Origin: Marixanthomonas sp963974425
GTDB taxonomy: Bacteria > Bacteroidota > Bacteroidia > Flavobacteriales > Flavobacteriaceae
DNA length: 64,000 bases
Direction: 5' to 3'
Assembly: GCF_963974425.1 (NCBI RefSeq)
Contig: NZ_CAXBCK010000014.1
Location: 13,258-77,257, forward strand
This document shows, one piece after another, positions 34,028 to 43,585 of the stretch. The notes under the pieces were generated by a model. The model was given only the letters and a program-made list of their open reading frames with translations, was not told where the DNA came from and searched no databases. A program made the translations under genes and the position numbers. Each line of letters opens with the position of its first letter. Within the stretch, counting starts at the first letter, position 1.

Positions 34028-35380
34028 TTGCTTAAGAAAATATTTTCTTACGGTTTTATTGAAGGGATAGCAAAAGGGTTAAATAAACTAACAATCCTTT
34101 TGCTGCCTTTACTATTGTCTACTACAGATTATGGAAAAGTAGGGCTTTTAGTTTCTATAGAAATGGTGATTCCTTTGATTTCACTTCTTGGCTTTGAACG
34201 TGCCGTTTTACGTTTTTATGGGGAAAAATCAAAGTATACTGGTTTTAAAAAAACTATTTTCTCTTCGGCATTATGGACGCACTTATTTTTAATCATAATT
34301 ATATCAATTTTATACGGAGCAGGATATAAAACTTTTTTTGGTTTACATTTATTTCCCGATCTTATATTGGTTGTAGTACTTATTTATTTTCAGGGCACTA
34401 ACCTTATTACCTTGAATATGCTCCGAGTCGAGGAAAACCATAAAAAGTACTTTAAGGGCAGGCTGTTTATCCAAGGGTGTAAATTCACTTTGGTACTTTT
34501 ATGTGTTTTTATTTCCCAGCATTACTTGGGTTACGTAGTGGGAGCTATTATTGCAGCTATTACAGCAAACATTTTATTTAGAACCCAACGTACCGACAAT
34601 GAACAACCAACTTTCAGCAAAAAAACATTTTTGTCCCTATTCGCTTTTTCTTGGCCTTTTATGTTTCACGGTGTAGCAGGAAATTTGTTAGGAAATGCAG
34701 ATAAGTTTATTTTAGAACGTTATATGTCTTTAAATGAGGTGGGGCTCTATACATTAGCCTATTCATTTGGTTCGACCATGATTTTTGCGTTTGTAGGTAT
34801 ATCAGTTTTTTTGGAGCCTATGATTTATAAAGAAAAGCGGGACGCCCAACGAAAACAGATATTAAATAAATTTTTGTTGATTTCAATAGGTTTTGGTTTG
34901 CTTGCATATATTTTAATTACATTGGCATCAAATTATGTTTTACCCTATTTTTATGACGAAAGTTACACGTTGGTTTTTAAATACATACCACTTATTGCCA
35001 TTGCATTTTTAATATACCCCTATTACCTCAAGTCTAACTATACTATGATTTATGATAAAAGATCACTCCCAATCGCCGTTATGTCCATTGTTAGTGCGTC
35101 TATTAATATAGGGTTAAACGTTTACTTTATCCCTATTTACGGCATTTATGCCGCTGTGTTTACTACTCTCATATCTTATATAATTCAAGCATTCTTATTT
35201 GTATTTATGGCTAATAAGTACAAGTTTAATGGTGAGCTTTTAGAGGTTTTTATTTTTGGAGGGATACTGTCGTTGTGTGTTTATTATAAACTAAACTTTT
35301 ACTTTATAGCTATAATAATAATCTTCTTTTTGACCTATATTTACTTTTATAAACTTAAAAGCAAAAAAATTGAATGTTAA
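34028..35380 (+). CDS. Polysaccharide flippase (Wzx-like, MATE/PST superfamily)
   Basis: A 450-residue integral membrane protein with about 12 hydrophobic segments, opening with GFIEGIAKGLNKLTILLLP as in Wzx proteins. It moves lipid-linked repeat units across the inner membrane. The only usable start is the TTG at 34028, 5 bases after the wecC stop. The ATG at 34023 is in another frame, and the next in-frame ATG would remove the first helix. The polymerase gene overlaps its stop (ATGTTAA). Confidence 0.85.
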   Translation: MLKKIFSYGFIEGIAKGLNKLTILLLPLLLSTTDYGKVGLLVSIEMVIPLISLLGFERAVLRFYGEKSKYTGFKKTIFSSALWTHLFLIIIISILYGAGYKTFFGLHLFPDLILVVVLIYFQGTNLITLNMLRVEENHKKYFKGRLFIQGCKFTLVLLCVFISQHYLGYVVGAIIAAITANILFRTQRTDNEQPTFSKKTFLSLFAFSWPFMFHGVAGNLLGNADKFILERYMSLNEVGLYTLAYSFGSTMIFAFVGISVFLEPMIYKEKRDAQRKQILNKFLLISIGFGLLAYILITLASNYVLPYFYDESYTLVFKYIPLIAIAFLIYPYYLKSNYTMIYDKRSLPIAVMSIVSASINIGLNVYFIPIYGIYAAVFTTLISYIIQAFLFVFMANKYKFNGELLEVFIFGGILSLCVYYKLNFYFIAIIIIFFLTYIYFYKLKSKKIEC

Positions 35381-36600
35381 AGAAAAAGTTAAATAATTCA
35401 AACATTATTTTATTTTTCGGAATATTTTTCCTGACCTTTTTGGGTTATTTTACAATTTTACTAGTATTATTTGATGCTGGAATGAGTGAGTTATCTCGAA
35501 AAATAACAATTCCCTTAAGGTTATTTATAATAGGAATGCTATTAATACTCTTATGGAAAAATAGAGAAAACTTAAGAGAAAGTAGTGGGATAAAATGGTC
35601 TTTATTCTTTTTTTTAGTTTTTAGTTTTCGCCTACTGATTGAATATCTTAGAGGGATCAATTATTATATGTCTATTTTGGATGTTTTCCTATATTTTATA
35701 GCATTTTGTGTATTTCCATTTATGGGTATTGTTTTTCAACAAATAACATTAAAAAGATTAAACATTATTTTTAACAGTTTTCTTATTGGCGGTGCTGTTT
35801 TTTCTATATTAACGATATTATCATATAAACAATTTATAGGCAACGTAGGTAGATTGGCGAGTGGTATTGTAGGAGAAGCTATAATCTCTCCTTTAACTTT
35901 ATCTTATTGTTCAGCCTTAACTATAGGGGTATTAAGCTTTTATTTGTTAACAAATTCTGTTTCTTTTCGTAAACGTTTTTTAATGCTTATTGTTATTTTT
36001 TTGAGTGTAATTCCATTTTTTCTAGGTGCTTCAAGAGGGTCATTGGTTGCAGTTTTTGTGCCTTTTATTATATATTTTTTTTCAGGCAAAGGGGCAAGTT
36101 TTTTTTTAAAAAGTTTTACTGTGTTAATTATTTGTCTTTTGTTATTTGTTTATTTAGATAATACATTAAAAAGTGGGTTGTTAGATCGCTTTTTAAGTAT
36201 TTCTGAAGCTATTGAACAAGGCAATAGTTCAGCATCGAGATTATCAATTTGGGAACGATCTTTTAACCAGTTCAAGAATAATCCAATTTTTGGTGATTCC
36301 TTGAAAGTAAAAAATTACCCATTATACCCTCATAATATTTTGTTTGAGGTTTTACAAGCTACTGGAATTGTGGGGTTTATTCCTTTTTTTGTTTTAATTT
36401 TTAAGACATGGAAATCATGCTTATCTATATTTAAAAATCATAAAGAATTAATATGGGTAGCCGTAATTTTTATCCAATCTTTTGTTCAAAATATGTTTTC
36501 AGGAGCTATTTATAATGCTTCATGGTTTTGGACATCTATGGCATTAGTATTAGCAACAGATTATTCTTTAAAAAAAAGCATTCATGAAAAATATGTGTAA
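35374..36600 (+). CDS. O-antigen polymerase/ligase-like protein (Wzy candidate)
   Basis: A 408-residue membrane protein with about 11 hydrophobic segments. It has a large extracytoplasmic loop near residues 270-320, and the SRLSIWERSFNQFKNNPIFGDS and YPHNILFEVL segments are typical of the Wzy_C/O-antigen ligase family. It follows the flippase with a 7-base overlap and probably polymerises the repeat unit. The DNA is visibly more AT-rich than the flanking metabolic genes, as usual for polymer-specific genes. Confidence 0.8.
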   Translation: MLKKKLNNSNIILFFGIFFLTFLGYFTILLVLFDAGMSELSRKITIPLRLFIIGMLLILLWKNRENLRESSGIKWSLFFFLVFSFRLLIEYLRGINYYMSILDVFLYFIAFCVFPFMGIVFQQITLKRLNIIFNSFLIGGAVFSILTILSYKQFIGNVGRLASGIVGEAIISPLTLSYCSALTIGVLSFYLLTNSVSFRKRFLMLIVIFLSVIPFFLGASRGSLVAVFVPFIIYFFSGKGASFFLKSFTVLIICLLLFVYLDNTLKSGLLDRFLSISEAIEQGNSSASRLSIWERSFNQFKNNPIFGDSLKVKNYPLYPHNILFEVLQATGIVGFIPFFVLIFKTWKSCLSIFKNHKELIWVAVIFIQSFVQNMFSGAIYNASWFWTSMALVLATDYSLKKSIHEKYV

Positions 36601-37477
36601 AATAATTATTATACCTTTTTTATTATTTTATTGTTTTTCTTATTCTCAATATCAGAAAAGCGATTTTAATATTTATGTATTCAAAAGTCGATATTCTGAA
36701 GAGGGCAAGTCTTTTATTAATGAGCAACCTTATCTTTCTGAAATCAAACTTCTAGGAGGATATATGATCGACCCTCACAAAAAAGGAACAATAAATTTAG
36801 AGAGTGTTGACAAACATTTAAAAAAGCTATTTCCTAAACCAAACGACGAAGGCGTTTTATGTGTTAATTTAGAAAATCGTTATTATGACAATATAAGGAA
36901 TTATGACGTTACTCACAGAAAATATAAAGAAGCAATTCAAGAGTTTAAAAAATTGATCAACTTTATACGTATACGTAGACCTAATGTTAAGTTAGGTATT
37001 TATGGTCTTCCTTATAGAACATATTACAAATCTCAAACTAAGTGGAATGTTGGTACAAAATTGGATGCAATACTTTCAGAAGTAGACTATATATTCCCTT
37101 CGTTATATGTTTTGTATCCCGATAAAGAAAAAGGAGAAAAAGCCAATAACATTTATTGGAATAAAAACCTAGATACTGCCTTTAGTTATGCAGATCGCTT
37201 AGACAAGAAAGTCATTCCTTTCGTATGGTATATCGTAAGTACTAATAACAAAATGTTTGGTGGTGAATTATTAGGTAAAAATGAAATGTCTAGATATTTA
37301 GAACACATAAAAAATTACATTTCACCATATAATTGTAAAGTAGATGGAGTAGTATGGTGGGAATCTTCAAAAAAAAGCTTTAAAAAAAATGTGCAATCCG
37401 CCACTCATTTAAATGAAAGTATTGATTTAAAAAATAGTACAATATTAAAAACCTACACTCAACATTTAAAAAATTGA
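36584..37477 (+). CDS. Secreted protein, possible glycosidase-like TIM barrel; function unknown
   Basis: A 297-residue protein with a signal peptide (IIIIPFLLFYCFSYSQ). The rest has alternating strands and helices. Segments such as GVLCVNLENRYYDN, KLGIYGLPYRTYY, VDYIFPSLYVLYPD, KKVIPFVWYIVS and KVDGVVWWES recall the order of elements in hyaluronidase-like glycosidases. No confident family can be named. An acidic catalytic pair is not obvious, although Glu46-47 and the Glu in LENRYY are candidates. It overlaps the polymerase by 17 bases, so it belongs to the polymer operon. Confidence 0.55.
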   Translation: MKNMCKIIIIPFLLFYCFSYSQYQKSDFNIYVFKSRYSEEGKSFINEQPYLSEIKLLGGYMIDPHKKGTINLESVDKHLKKLFPKPNDEGVLCVNLENRYYDNIRNYDVTHRKYKEAIQEFKKLINFIRIRRPNVKLGIYGLPYRTYYKSQTKWNVGTKLDAILSEVDYIFPSLYVLYPDKEKGEKANNIYWNKNLDTAFSYADRLDKKVIPFVWYIVSTNNKMFGGELLGKNEMSRYLEHIKNYISPYNCKVDGVVWWESSKKSFKKNVQSATHLNESIDLKNSTILKTYTQHLKN

Positions 37478-37569
37478 GTTATTAATTAATTTAATTTTAT
37501 CAAAGCTAACAAAGTGAATACTTTTAAAATGTTTTTTCAAACATAGAATTGAATCTTTTCTAAAAAAAT

Positions 37570-38721
37570 ATGCCTAAAAAAACGAAACTAGTAGTACTTT
37601 ATCAAGTTATTATGCACTACCGACTGCCATTTTATGAAAAAATTGCAGAAGATGATCTTTTTGATTTCGATCTTTTTTATGGAGCTGGTATACCTAATAC
37701 AAAATTAAAAAACACCTCATTTTCACATACCAACATCAAAAGTAAAAAGTTTTTTACAATTAGATTACCATTTAAAACCAATAATAGTAAAGGAGCAATG
37801 CCTTTTTATCCTTTTTTGTTTTTTAGATTAATTATTGCAAATCCAAAAGTAATTTTTTCTGAAGGTTCGTCTTCTTTAATAAACGCATCGATTGCATTTC
37901 TCTATGCAAAGTTATTTGGTAAAAAATTTATCTGGTGGAGTTTAGGAAAATTAAAAAACCGCCAATTTAAAGGCATAAGAAGGCAAGTAAAAAAATGGGA
38001 GATTTTTATAGAAAGAAGGAGTGATGCAATTTTCACGTACAGTACACAAGGTGAAAATTACTTTATTTCAAACGGTATTCCTAAAGAAAAAATTTTTATA
38101 GGTGTAAACGTTTTGGATACAAATAAAAAACTGAAGGAAATTAAAGAATATCAAAATAATACAGTAAATTATTCTTTTCAAAATTACTTTAATATATGTT
38201 TTATAGGTTCAATAACCAAGTCTAAAAATTTAGATGTATTAATTAATGTACTCTCACAGTTCAACAAAAAGTATAACAATATAGGACGTTTACATGTTAT
38301 CGGAGATGGAGAATATTTAGAAGAAATAAAAAATAAAACCACTAAAATTGGTGTCGCTAAACAAGTAGTTTTTCACGGACGTATAAATAAAGGTGCAAGT
38401 AGTATATTACAGTATTGTGATATTATGGTTTTACCAGGACTAGGAGGTTTAGCAATTTGCGAAGCTATGCTAAATAAATTACCAGTAATTACTGGTATTG
38501 CAGATGGCACTGAACATGACCTCATTGATGATACTAATGGATTTATTCTTGAAAATTTAAATGAAGAAATTTTACTTGAAAAAGTTTCGTATTTATATAC
38601 TAATGAAAAGATTAGAAAAGAGATGGGAAGACAATCCTTTGAAAAGATTACAGGTATTTATCATTTTGACAATTATTATCAGCATTTTTGCAACGCAGTT
38701 CAGTATAGTTTAAAGAATTAA
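37570..38721 (+). CDS. Glycosyltransferase, GT4-like
   Basis: A 383-residue GT-B-fold transferase. The N-domain opens VVLYQVIMHYRLPFYEKI. The C-domain has CFIGSITKSKNLDVLI, VIGDGEYLEEIK and the donor-binding segment PGLGGLAICEAM, in which the E-x7-E acidic residues can be read. It adds one sugar to the lipid-linked repeat; donor and linkage are unknown. It is AT-rich like its neighbours. A 92-base gap with no ORF precedes it. Confidence 0.82.
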   Translation: MPKKTKLVVLYQVIMHYRLPFYEKIAEDDLFDFDLFYGAGIPNTKLKNTSFSHTNIKSKKFFTIRLPFKTNNSKGAMPFYPFLFFRLIIANPKVIFSEGSSSLINASIAFLYAKLFGKKFIWWSLGKLKNRQFKGIRRQVKKWEIFIERRSDAIFTYSTQGENYFISNGIPKEKIFIGVNVLDTNKKLKEIKEYQNNTVNYSFQNYFNICFIGSITKSKNLDVLINVLSQFNKKYNNIGRLHVIGDGEYLEEIKNKTTKIGVAKQVVFHGRINKGASSILQYCDIMVLPGLGGLAICEAMLNKLPVITGIADGTEHDLIDDTNGFILENLNEEILLEKVSYLYTNEKIRKEMGRQSFEKITGIYHFDNYYQHFCNAVQYSLKN

Positions 38722-38786
38722 ATATGCTACTTTCAAAAATTGTCTAATAAATTTTAAATAAAAAATATACTTGAATAAATTTCTTT

Positions 38787-40685
38787 ATGAAAAACTTATT
38801 ACGGATACTTGATTTTTTTCAGAATATGGGCTTCCGTTACGTTCTATTCAGGATTGAATATTTATTCAACGCTAAAACAGGCATTTTAAAAACAAAATTC
38901 CCTACGAGTCCCACATTTAAAACCTTTATAACACTTAAAGAATGGCGCACTAACACACCTCCCTTTTTTTTTCAGGGAAAAAACATTAAAGAGTTAGAGA
39001 AGACCTCCTACCCTATTTTGAAAGATACTGTGAAAAAGATAAAATTGGGAAAAATTAAATTCTTCAGTAGCCAAACATTTGATTTGGGAATAAATTATGA
39101 CTGGATTACCAACCCAGAAACTGGATATCAATATAATATAGAAAAACATTGGTCTGAGATACAGAGCTTTTCAGAAGAAACAGGAGATATAAAATTTGTA
39201 TGGGAAAAAGCTCGTTTTTCTTATTTATACGATCTTATTCGGTTTGATTACCATTTTCAAGAAGATCAATCTAAATTTGTATTCTCAGAAATTGAAGACT
39301 TTATAGCTAAAAATCCAATTAATCAAGGCCCCAATTATGTGTGTAGCCAAGAAATGAGTTTGCGAATCATTAACTGGACATTTGCCCTTTATTACTACAA
39401 AGAATCACCTCAATTAACTGAAGCACGTTTTGCGATTATAATGAACAGTATCTATTGGCAATTGCACCATGTTCGTCAAAACATTCATTTTTCAAGAATT
39501 GCTGTTAGGAATAATCACGCTATTACCGAAACATTGATGCTATCATTGGCAGAATTATTATTTCCATTTTTCCCTGAATCAAAAAAATGGGCAAAAGATG
39601 GTCGTAAGTGGTTCGAGCAAGAAATAGATTATCAAATATACAAGGATGGAACTTTTCTACAATTTTCTATGAATTACCATCGTGTAGTTATACAACTTCT
39701 TTCTCTCGGACTTTCCTTAACAGAAATTCATAAAAAACCGTTTTCTAAAAACGTTTATAATAAAGCATACAAATCGGTAAACTTTCTTTATCAATGTATG
39801 ATGGATTCCTCTGGCCACCTCCCCAATCAAGGCTCAAATGATGGCGCGCTATTTTTTCCATTAACAAACACAGAATACAGGGATTACCGAAGCCAATTAA
39901 ATACGTTGCATTCCATATTGACAGAAAAGGATTTGTTTAAAAGTAAAGAGATAGTTGAAGAAAAAAAATGGTTTGGTTCTGTAGTTAGTAAGTTTAATTT
40001 ATTGGCAATATTAGAAAAAAAGCAAATCTCTTCATTTGAAAAAGGAGGTTATTATATGTTTAGAGACCAAGAATCTTTCTCATTTTTTAGATGCGGAGTA
40101 TATAAGAGCAGACCAAACCAATCAGATAACTTACATTTTGATCTTTGGTATAAAGGAGAAAACATACTTTGGGACACAGGTTCGTTTAAATATAATACTA
40201 CAAAAAAGAATATAGCATTTTTTAGAGGAGTCGAAGGTCATAATACCGTTTCAGTAAATGGTGAAGATCAAATGTTAAAAGGTAGTCGGTTTATATGGTA
40301 TTATTGGGTTAAAAATGCTGCTGCTACGTTACAAAAAGACGCATCAAAATTTAAATTTCAAGGAACCATACGTGCATTTAGACAAATCAAAAGAAATATA
40401 TATCATACCCGAAGTGTTCAAAAAATTGACAATCAAACAATATGGAGTATTGAAGACAAAATAAAAAACACCAATAACCTTGAACTTACCCAATATTGGC
40501 AGATAAATCCGGATTTTGAACATTTTGTTACTATAACAAGTAAAGATTTTGAAGGTAATACTTTACAACCTATAAGAGAGGTTAAATCATATTCTAGTTA
40601 TTACGGAAAAAAGCAGAATTCCATTAGGCTTAGTTTTAAAACGAAAGGCAATGGTTTCACAACACTAATTAAATTAAATAAATGA
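38787..40685 (+). CDS. Heparinase II/III-like protein with alginate-lyase-type N-domain
   Basis: A 632-residue protein. An alpha-helical toroid covers about 100-400 (VCSQEMSLRIINWTFALYYY, NNHAITETLMLSLAELLF, SMNYHRVV). A beta-sandwich follows with the heparinase II/III signature DLWYKGENILWDTGSF and GHNTVSVNG. No signal peptide is visible, as for many relatives in exopolysaccharide loci, where the role (trimming, modification or transfer) is unsettled. A uronate-containing substrate fits the two dehydrogenases in the operon. The GT4 gene overlaps its stop (ATGA). Confidence 0.82.
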   Translation: MKNLLRILDFFQNMGFRYVLFRIEYLFNAKTGILKTKFPTSPTFKTFITLKEWRTNTPPFFFQGKNIKELEKTSYPILKDTVKKIKLGKIKFFSSQTFDLGINYDWITNPETGYQYNIEKHWSEIQSFSEETGDIKFVWEKARFSYLYDLIRFDYHFQEDQSKFVFSEIEDFIAKNPINQGPNYVCSQEMSLRIINWTFALYYYKESPQLTEARFAIIMNSIYWQLHHVRQNIHFSRIAVRNNHAITETLMLSLAELLFPFFPESKKWAKDGRKWFEQEIDYQIYKDGTFLQFSMNYHRVVIQLLSLGLSLTEIHKKPFSKNVYNKAYKSVNFLYQCMMDSSGHLPNQGSNDGALFFPLTNTEYRDYRSQLNTLHSILTEKDLFKSKEIVEEKKWFGSVVSKFNLLAILEKKQISSFEKGGYYMFRDQESFSFFRCGVYKSRPNQSDNLHFDLWYKGENILWDTGSFKYNTTKKNIAFFRGVEGHNTVSVNGEDQMLKGSRFIWYYWVKNAAATLQKDASKFKFQGTIRAFRQIKRNIYHTRSVQKIDNQTIWSIEDKIKNTNNLELTQYWQINPDFEHFVTITSKDFEGNTLQPIREVKSYSSYYGKKQNSIRLSFKTKGNGFTTLIKLNK

Positions 40686-41923
40686 AACTATTAATAATCC
40701 ATCAATATTTTAAGGAGCTGGATGTAACTGGTGGTGCTCGTTTCAACGAAATGGCCAGAATCTGGCATGAGAAAGGGCATGATATTACGGTTATTGCAGG
40801 AGATCTCGACGGACAATCAAAAAAGAAGAAAAAGGAATATAGGGGTAACTTTGTAACAAAACGAGAACAGAAAGGGATTACTGTTTGGCGGTGTAATGTT
40901 TCTGAATCTTACAACTCGAATTTTTTAGGAAGACTTTGGGCTTATTTTTCCTTTGTCTTTTCTGGGACTTATGCCGGTTTATTTAAGATAAAAGGAAAAT
41001 ATGATTTAGTTTTGGTGACGAGTCCTCCATTATTTGTAGGTATTATCGCTTATTTAATTTCTGTATTTAAACGTGTACCGTTTGTTTTTGAAGTACGTGA
41101 TTTATGGCCAGAATCTGCTATCGATACCGGTGTTCTAAAAAACAAGATAATCATTAAGTTTGCGTATTGGTTTGAAAAATTTATTTATAAAAAAGCAACC
41201 CTTATTAATGTACTAACTCCAGCTTTTCATGAGAAGTTGATACATAATAAAAACATACCGGAAGAGAAGCTGATTATGATCCCAAATGCAGCTGATTTTG
41301 AAATGTCCGAAAAGTTAATCAATGACTTTGATAGCTCTAAATTTAGAATAGATAGAGGCTGGGAAGATAAATTTGTTATTACCTATATTGGCGCCCATGG
41401 TTTAGCAAATGGATTACATCAAATTATAGATACTGCAATATTATTAAAAGATTCGAATGTACTCTTTGTTTTAATTGGTGATGGTATGAAAAAAGAAGAA
41501 CTTGTCTCAAGAGTACAAGATGAAAACATTCAGAACGTTGTATTTTTTGACCCTGTTCCAAAACAAGAAGCGCTTAAATTTGTTATTTCTAGTGATATGG
41601 GGGCTTCAGTTCTCATAAAAAATGATACTTTTAAAACTATTTATTCTAATAAAACATTTGATTACATGTCTTGCAAAAAACCTATTCTACTTGCGATTGA
41701 CGGTGTGTCAAAAGAACTAGTTGAAACGGCTGACTGTGGAGTATTTGTAGAACCTGAAAACTCAAATGACTTTGTTGATAAAATTAACTTATACCGGCAA
41801 CTAAATCCGGAAGAGCTAAAAAGATTAGGTGAAAATGGGTATCGTTATGCCAAAGATAATTTTGATAGATCTGTTTTGGCCAATAGTTATTTGCAGAATC
41901 TAAAAAAAATTGCTGATGTATAA
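40682..41923 (+). CDS. Glycosyltransferase family 4 protein, WbuB-like
   Basis: A 413-residue GT-B transferase. The N-domain reads LLIIHQYFKELDVTGGARF and FEVRDLWPESAIDTG, typical of WbuB-type enzymes. The C-domain reads VITYIGAHGLANGLHQII and NKTFDYMSCKKPILLAIDG. WbuB-type enzymes often add a sugar such as L-FucNAc; the donor here is unknown. Start and stop overlaps with both neighbours show tight coupling. Confidence 0.85.
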   Translation: MKLLIIHQYFKELDVTGGARFNEMARIWHEKGHDITVIAGDLDGQSKKKKKEYRGNFVTKREQKGITVWRCNVSESYNSNFLGRLWAYFSFVFSGTYAGLFKIKGKYDLVLVTSPPLFVGIIAYLISVFKRVPFVFEVRDLWPESAIDTGVLKNKIIIKFAYWFEKFIYKKATLINVLTPAFHEKLIHNKNIPEEKLIMIPNAADFEMSEKLINDFDSSKFRIDRGWEDKFVITYIGAHGLANGLHQIIDTAILLKDSNVLFVLIGDGMKKEELVSRVQDENIQNVVFFDPVPKQEALKFVISSDMGASVLIKNDTFKTIYSNKTFDYMSCKKPILLAIDGVSKELVETADCGVFVEPENSNDFVDKINLYRQLNPEELKRLGENGYRYAKDNFDRSVLANSYLQNLKKIADV

Positions 41924-42521
41924 AAACACCCTGAAAATTTTATTTGACTTTATTGTAGCTTTTCTTGGATTACTAATTTTTAGTCCATTTTTTTTAATTA
42001 TAGCTGTTGGACTTTTCATTGCAAATAATGGGAAACCTTTCTTTCTTCAAGAAAGACCTGGTAAGAATGAAAAAATTTTCAGTATTATCAAATTCAAAAC
42101 CATGAACGATAAAACAGATAATAATGGCAACTTACTTCCCGATCAGCACAGATTAACAAAAATAGGATCTTTTATTAGAAAAACTTCATTGGATGAGATT
42201 CCTCAACTTTTAAATGTTTTAAAAGGTGATATGAGCCTAATAGGTCCTAGGCCACTTCGAGTGCATTATTTACCACTATATAATAAAACACAAAAAAAAC
42301 GACACGAAGTACGTCCAGGTATTACGGGTTGGGCTCAGGTAAATGGTCGTAATGCAATTTCTTGGAAAGAAAAGTTTAAATTTGATGTTTGGTATGTAGA
42401 AAACCTAAGTTTAACTCTAGATGTTAAAATTTTTGTTTTAACAATTAAAAAAGTTTTCCAGTCAAAAGATGTTAATAGTTCAAAAACCTTAACTATGAAA
42501 CCTTTTAAAGGGGATGAATAA
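41916..42521 (+). CDS. Sugar phosphate transferase, PglC-like initiating enzyme
   Basis: A 201-residue monotopic phosphoglycosyltransferase. A re-entrant membrane helix near 10-35 precedes the catalytic core: FLQERPGKNEKIFSIIKFKTM, TSLDEIPQLLNVLKGDMSLIGPRPL, RPGITGWAQVNGRN. The start is taken at the ATG at 41916, which overlaps the preceding stop by 8 bases. The next gene encodes a PglD/NeuD-like acetyltransferase, so the sugar loaded on undecaprenyl phosphate is probably a diacetamido-trideoxyhexose. Confidence 0.87.
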   Translation: MYKNTLKILFDFIVAFLGLLIFSPFFLIIAVGLFIANNGKPFFLQERPGKNEKIFSIIKFKTMNDKTDNNGNLLPDQHRLTKIGSFIRKTSLDEIPQLLNVLKGDMSLIGPRPLRVHYLPLYNKTQKKRHEVRPGITGWAQVNGRNAISWKEKFKFDVWYVENLSLTLDVKIFVLTIKKVFQSKDVNSSKTLTMKPFKGDE

Positions 42522-43152
42522 TATGGAAAAATGTGTTATTTATGGCGCTGGAACCTATGGAGAGGTTTATGCATCTTATTTGAAAGATCAATACAACGTC
42601 TTGGGTTTTATCGATGATAACCCCTTGTTAATTGGAAAAAAGGTTAGTAAGTATCCTATTTTAGGAAATTCTGAGTTCTTATTTTCAAAATTAGATCGCA
42701 CTATTTCAGTATTTGTACCTATTGGAAATAATCAAATAAGAGTGTCTTTGCTTGAAAAGATTAATCAAGAAGGTTTTTCTACACCAAGTTTTATACATTC
42801 AGAAACTTTGATACATCACTCCGTATCTATTGGTAACGGAGTTTATATTTTACCTTCTACCAATATAATGCCATTTACTTCTATATCTGATTATTCTATG
42901 ATAAGTATGGGAGTAAATATAGCTCATCACGTAATTATTGAGAAAGGTTGTTTTTTTTCACAAGGAGTTAATATAGGTGCGTCTATAAATATAAAAGAAC
43001 AAGCTTATTTTGGAATCGGTTCTATTTTAATGACAGGTGTAAGTAATGTTGGGAAGAAAACAATGATTGGCGCTGGTGCAGTAATAATTAAAGATGTTCC
43101 TGATGGAGCTGTTGTTGTTGGAAACCCTGGAAGGATTATTAGGTATAATTAG
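42514..43152 (+). CDS. Acetyltransferase, PglD/NeuD family
   Basis: A 212-residue protein. The N-terminal Rossmann-like part reads KCVIYGAGTYGEVYA and FIDDNP. A left-handed beta-helix follows with hexapeptide repeats and the catalytic His in VNIAHHVIIEKGC, ending GAGAVIIKDVPDGAVVVGNPG. It N-acetylates a 4-amino UDP-sugar with acetyl-CoA. It overlaps the PglC-like gene by 8 bases. The matching aminotransferase and dehydratase lie on the other strand at 46.7-49.9 kb. Confidence 0.85.
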   Translation: MNNMEKCVIYGAGTYGEVYASYLKDQYNVLGFIDDNPLLIGKKVSKYPILGNSEFLFSKLDRTISVFVPIGNNQIRVSLLEKINQEGFSTPSFIHSETLIHHSVSIGNGVYILPSTNIMPFTSISDYSMISMGVNIAHHVIIEKGCFFSQGVNIGASINIKEQAYFGIGSILMTGVSNVGKKTMIGAGAVIIKDVPDGAVVVGNPGRIIRYN

Positions 43153-43585
43153 TGAAATCATCCTTCGGCTCACTTCAACTCCGCTCAGTGACTATCGCTA
43201 AGTAACCTTGGTGTATTGCTTTTTCAAAACTGACCTTTCGATACGCTTCGACAGGCTCGGTATACCGCACCCCTTCTATCAGGTGCCAATCAAAGAACTA
43301 GATGTGGTCTATCTAAAAGCAAAGTCAAAGTTGTCAGAGCCTGCCTGCCGTATTTTAAGCAGATGAATTTAAAAGCGCATAATAATTTTTAAATTCGTAT
43401 CAAGGATACTAGCTGCAGAAGACGAACCAAAGGTTTCCGAGTGGCCCCGATGTAAATCGGGATTGTATCGAGGCCACCGACTGTACTAGACTAACCAAGC
43501 AAAACTCCTCCTTGAAAATTTCCTTGAAATACCTTGGACATGCCTTTTTATCAATTTACATTTAAGCTTTGAAATAAGAGCTTAC
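43153..43585. other. Non-coding stretch with interspersed-repeat fragments, hairpins and a possible gene remnant
   Basis: This 433-base gap has no credible ORF. Near 43165-43200 and 43240-43265 are segments (CTTCAACTCCGCTCAGTGA and CGCTTCGACAGGCTCGG) like repeats scattered between genes in Bacteroidota. At about 43267-43350 one frame reads HPFYQVPIKELDVVYLKAKS before a stop and could be a coding remnant. At 43441-43477 nested inverted repeats occur (GTGGCC/GGCCAC around CCCGAT/ATCGGG). It marks the boundary between the polymer operon and the next pair of genes. Confidence 0.5.

Noticed and set aside
34023..34040. ATG at 34023 as the flippase start
   Set aside because: It is out of frame with the flippase; the frame beginning at the TTG at 34028 carries the first membrane helix.
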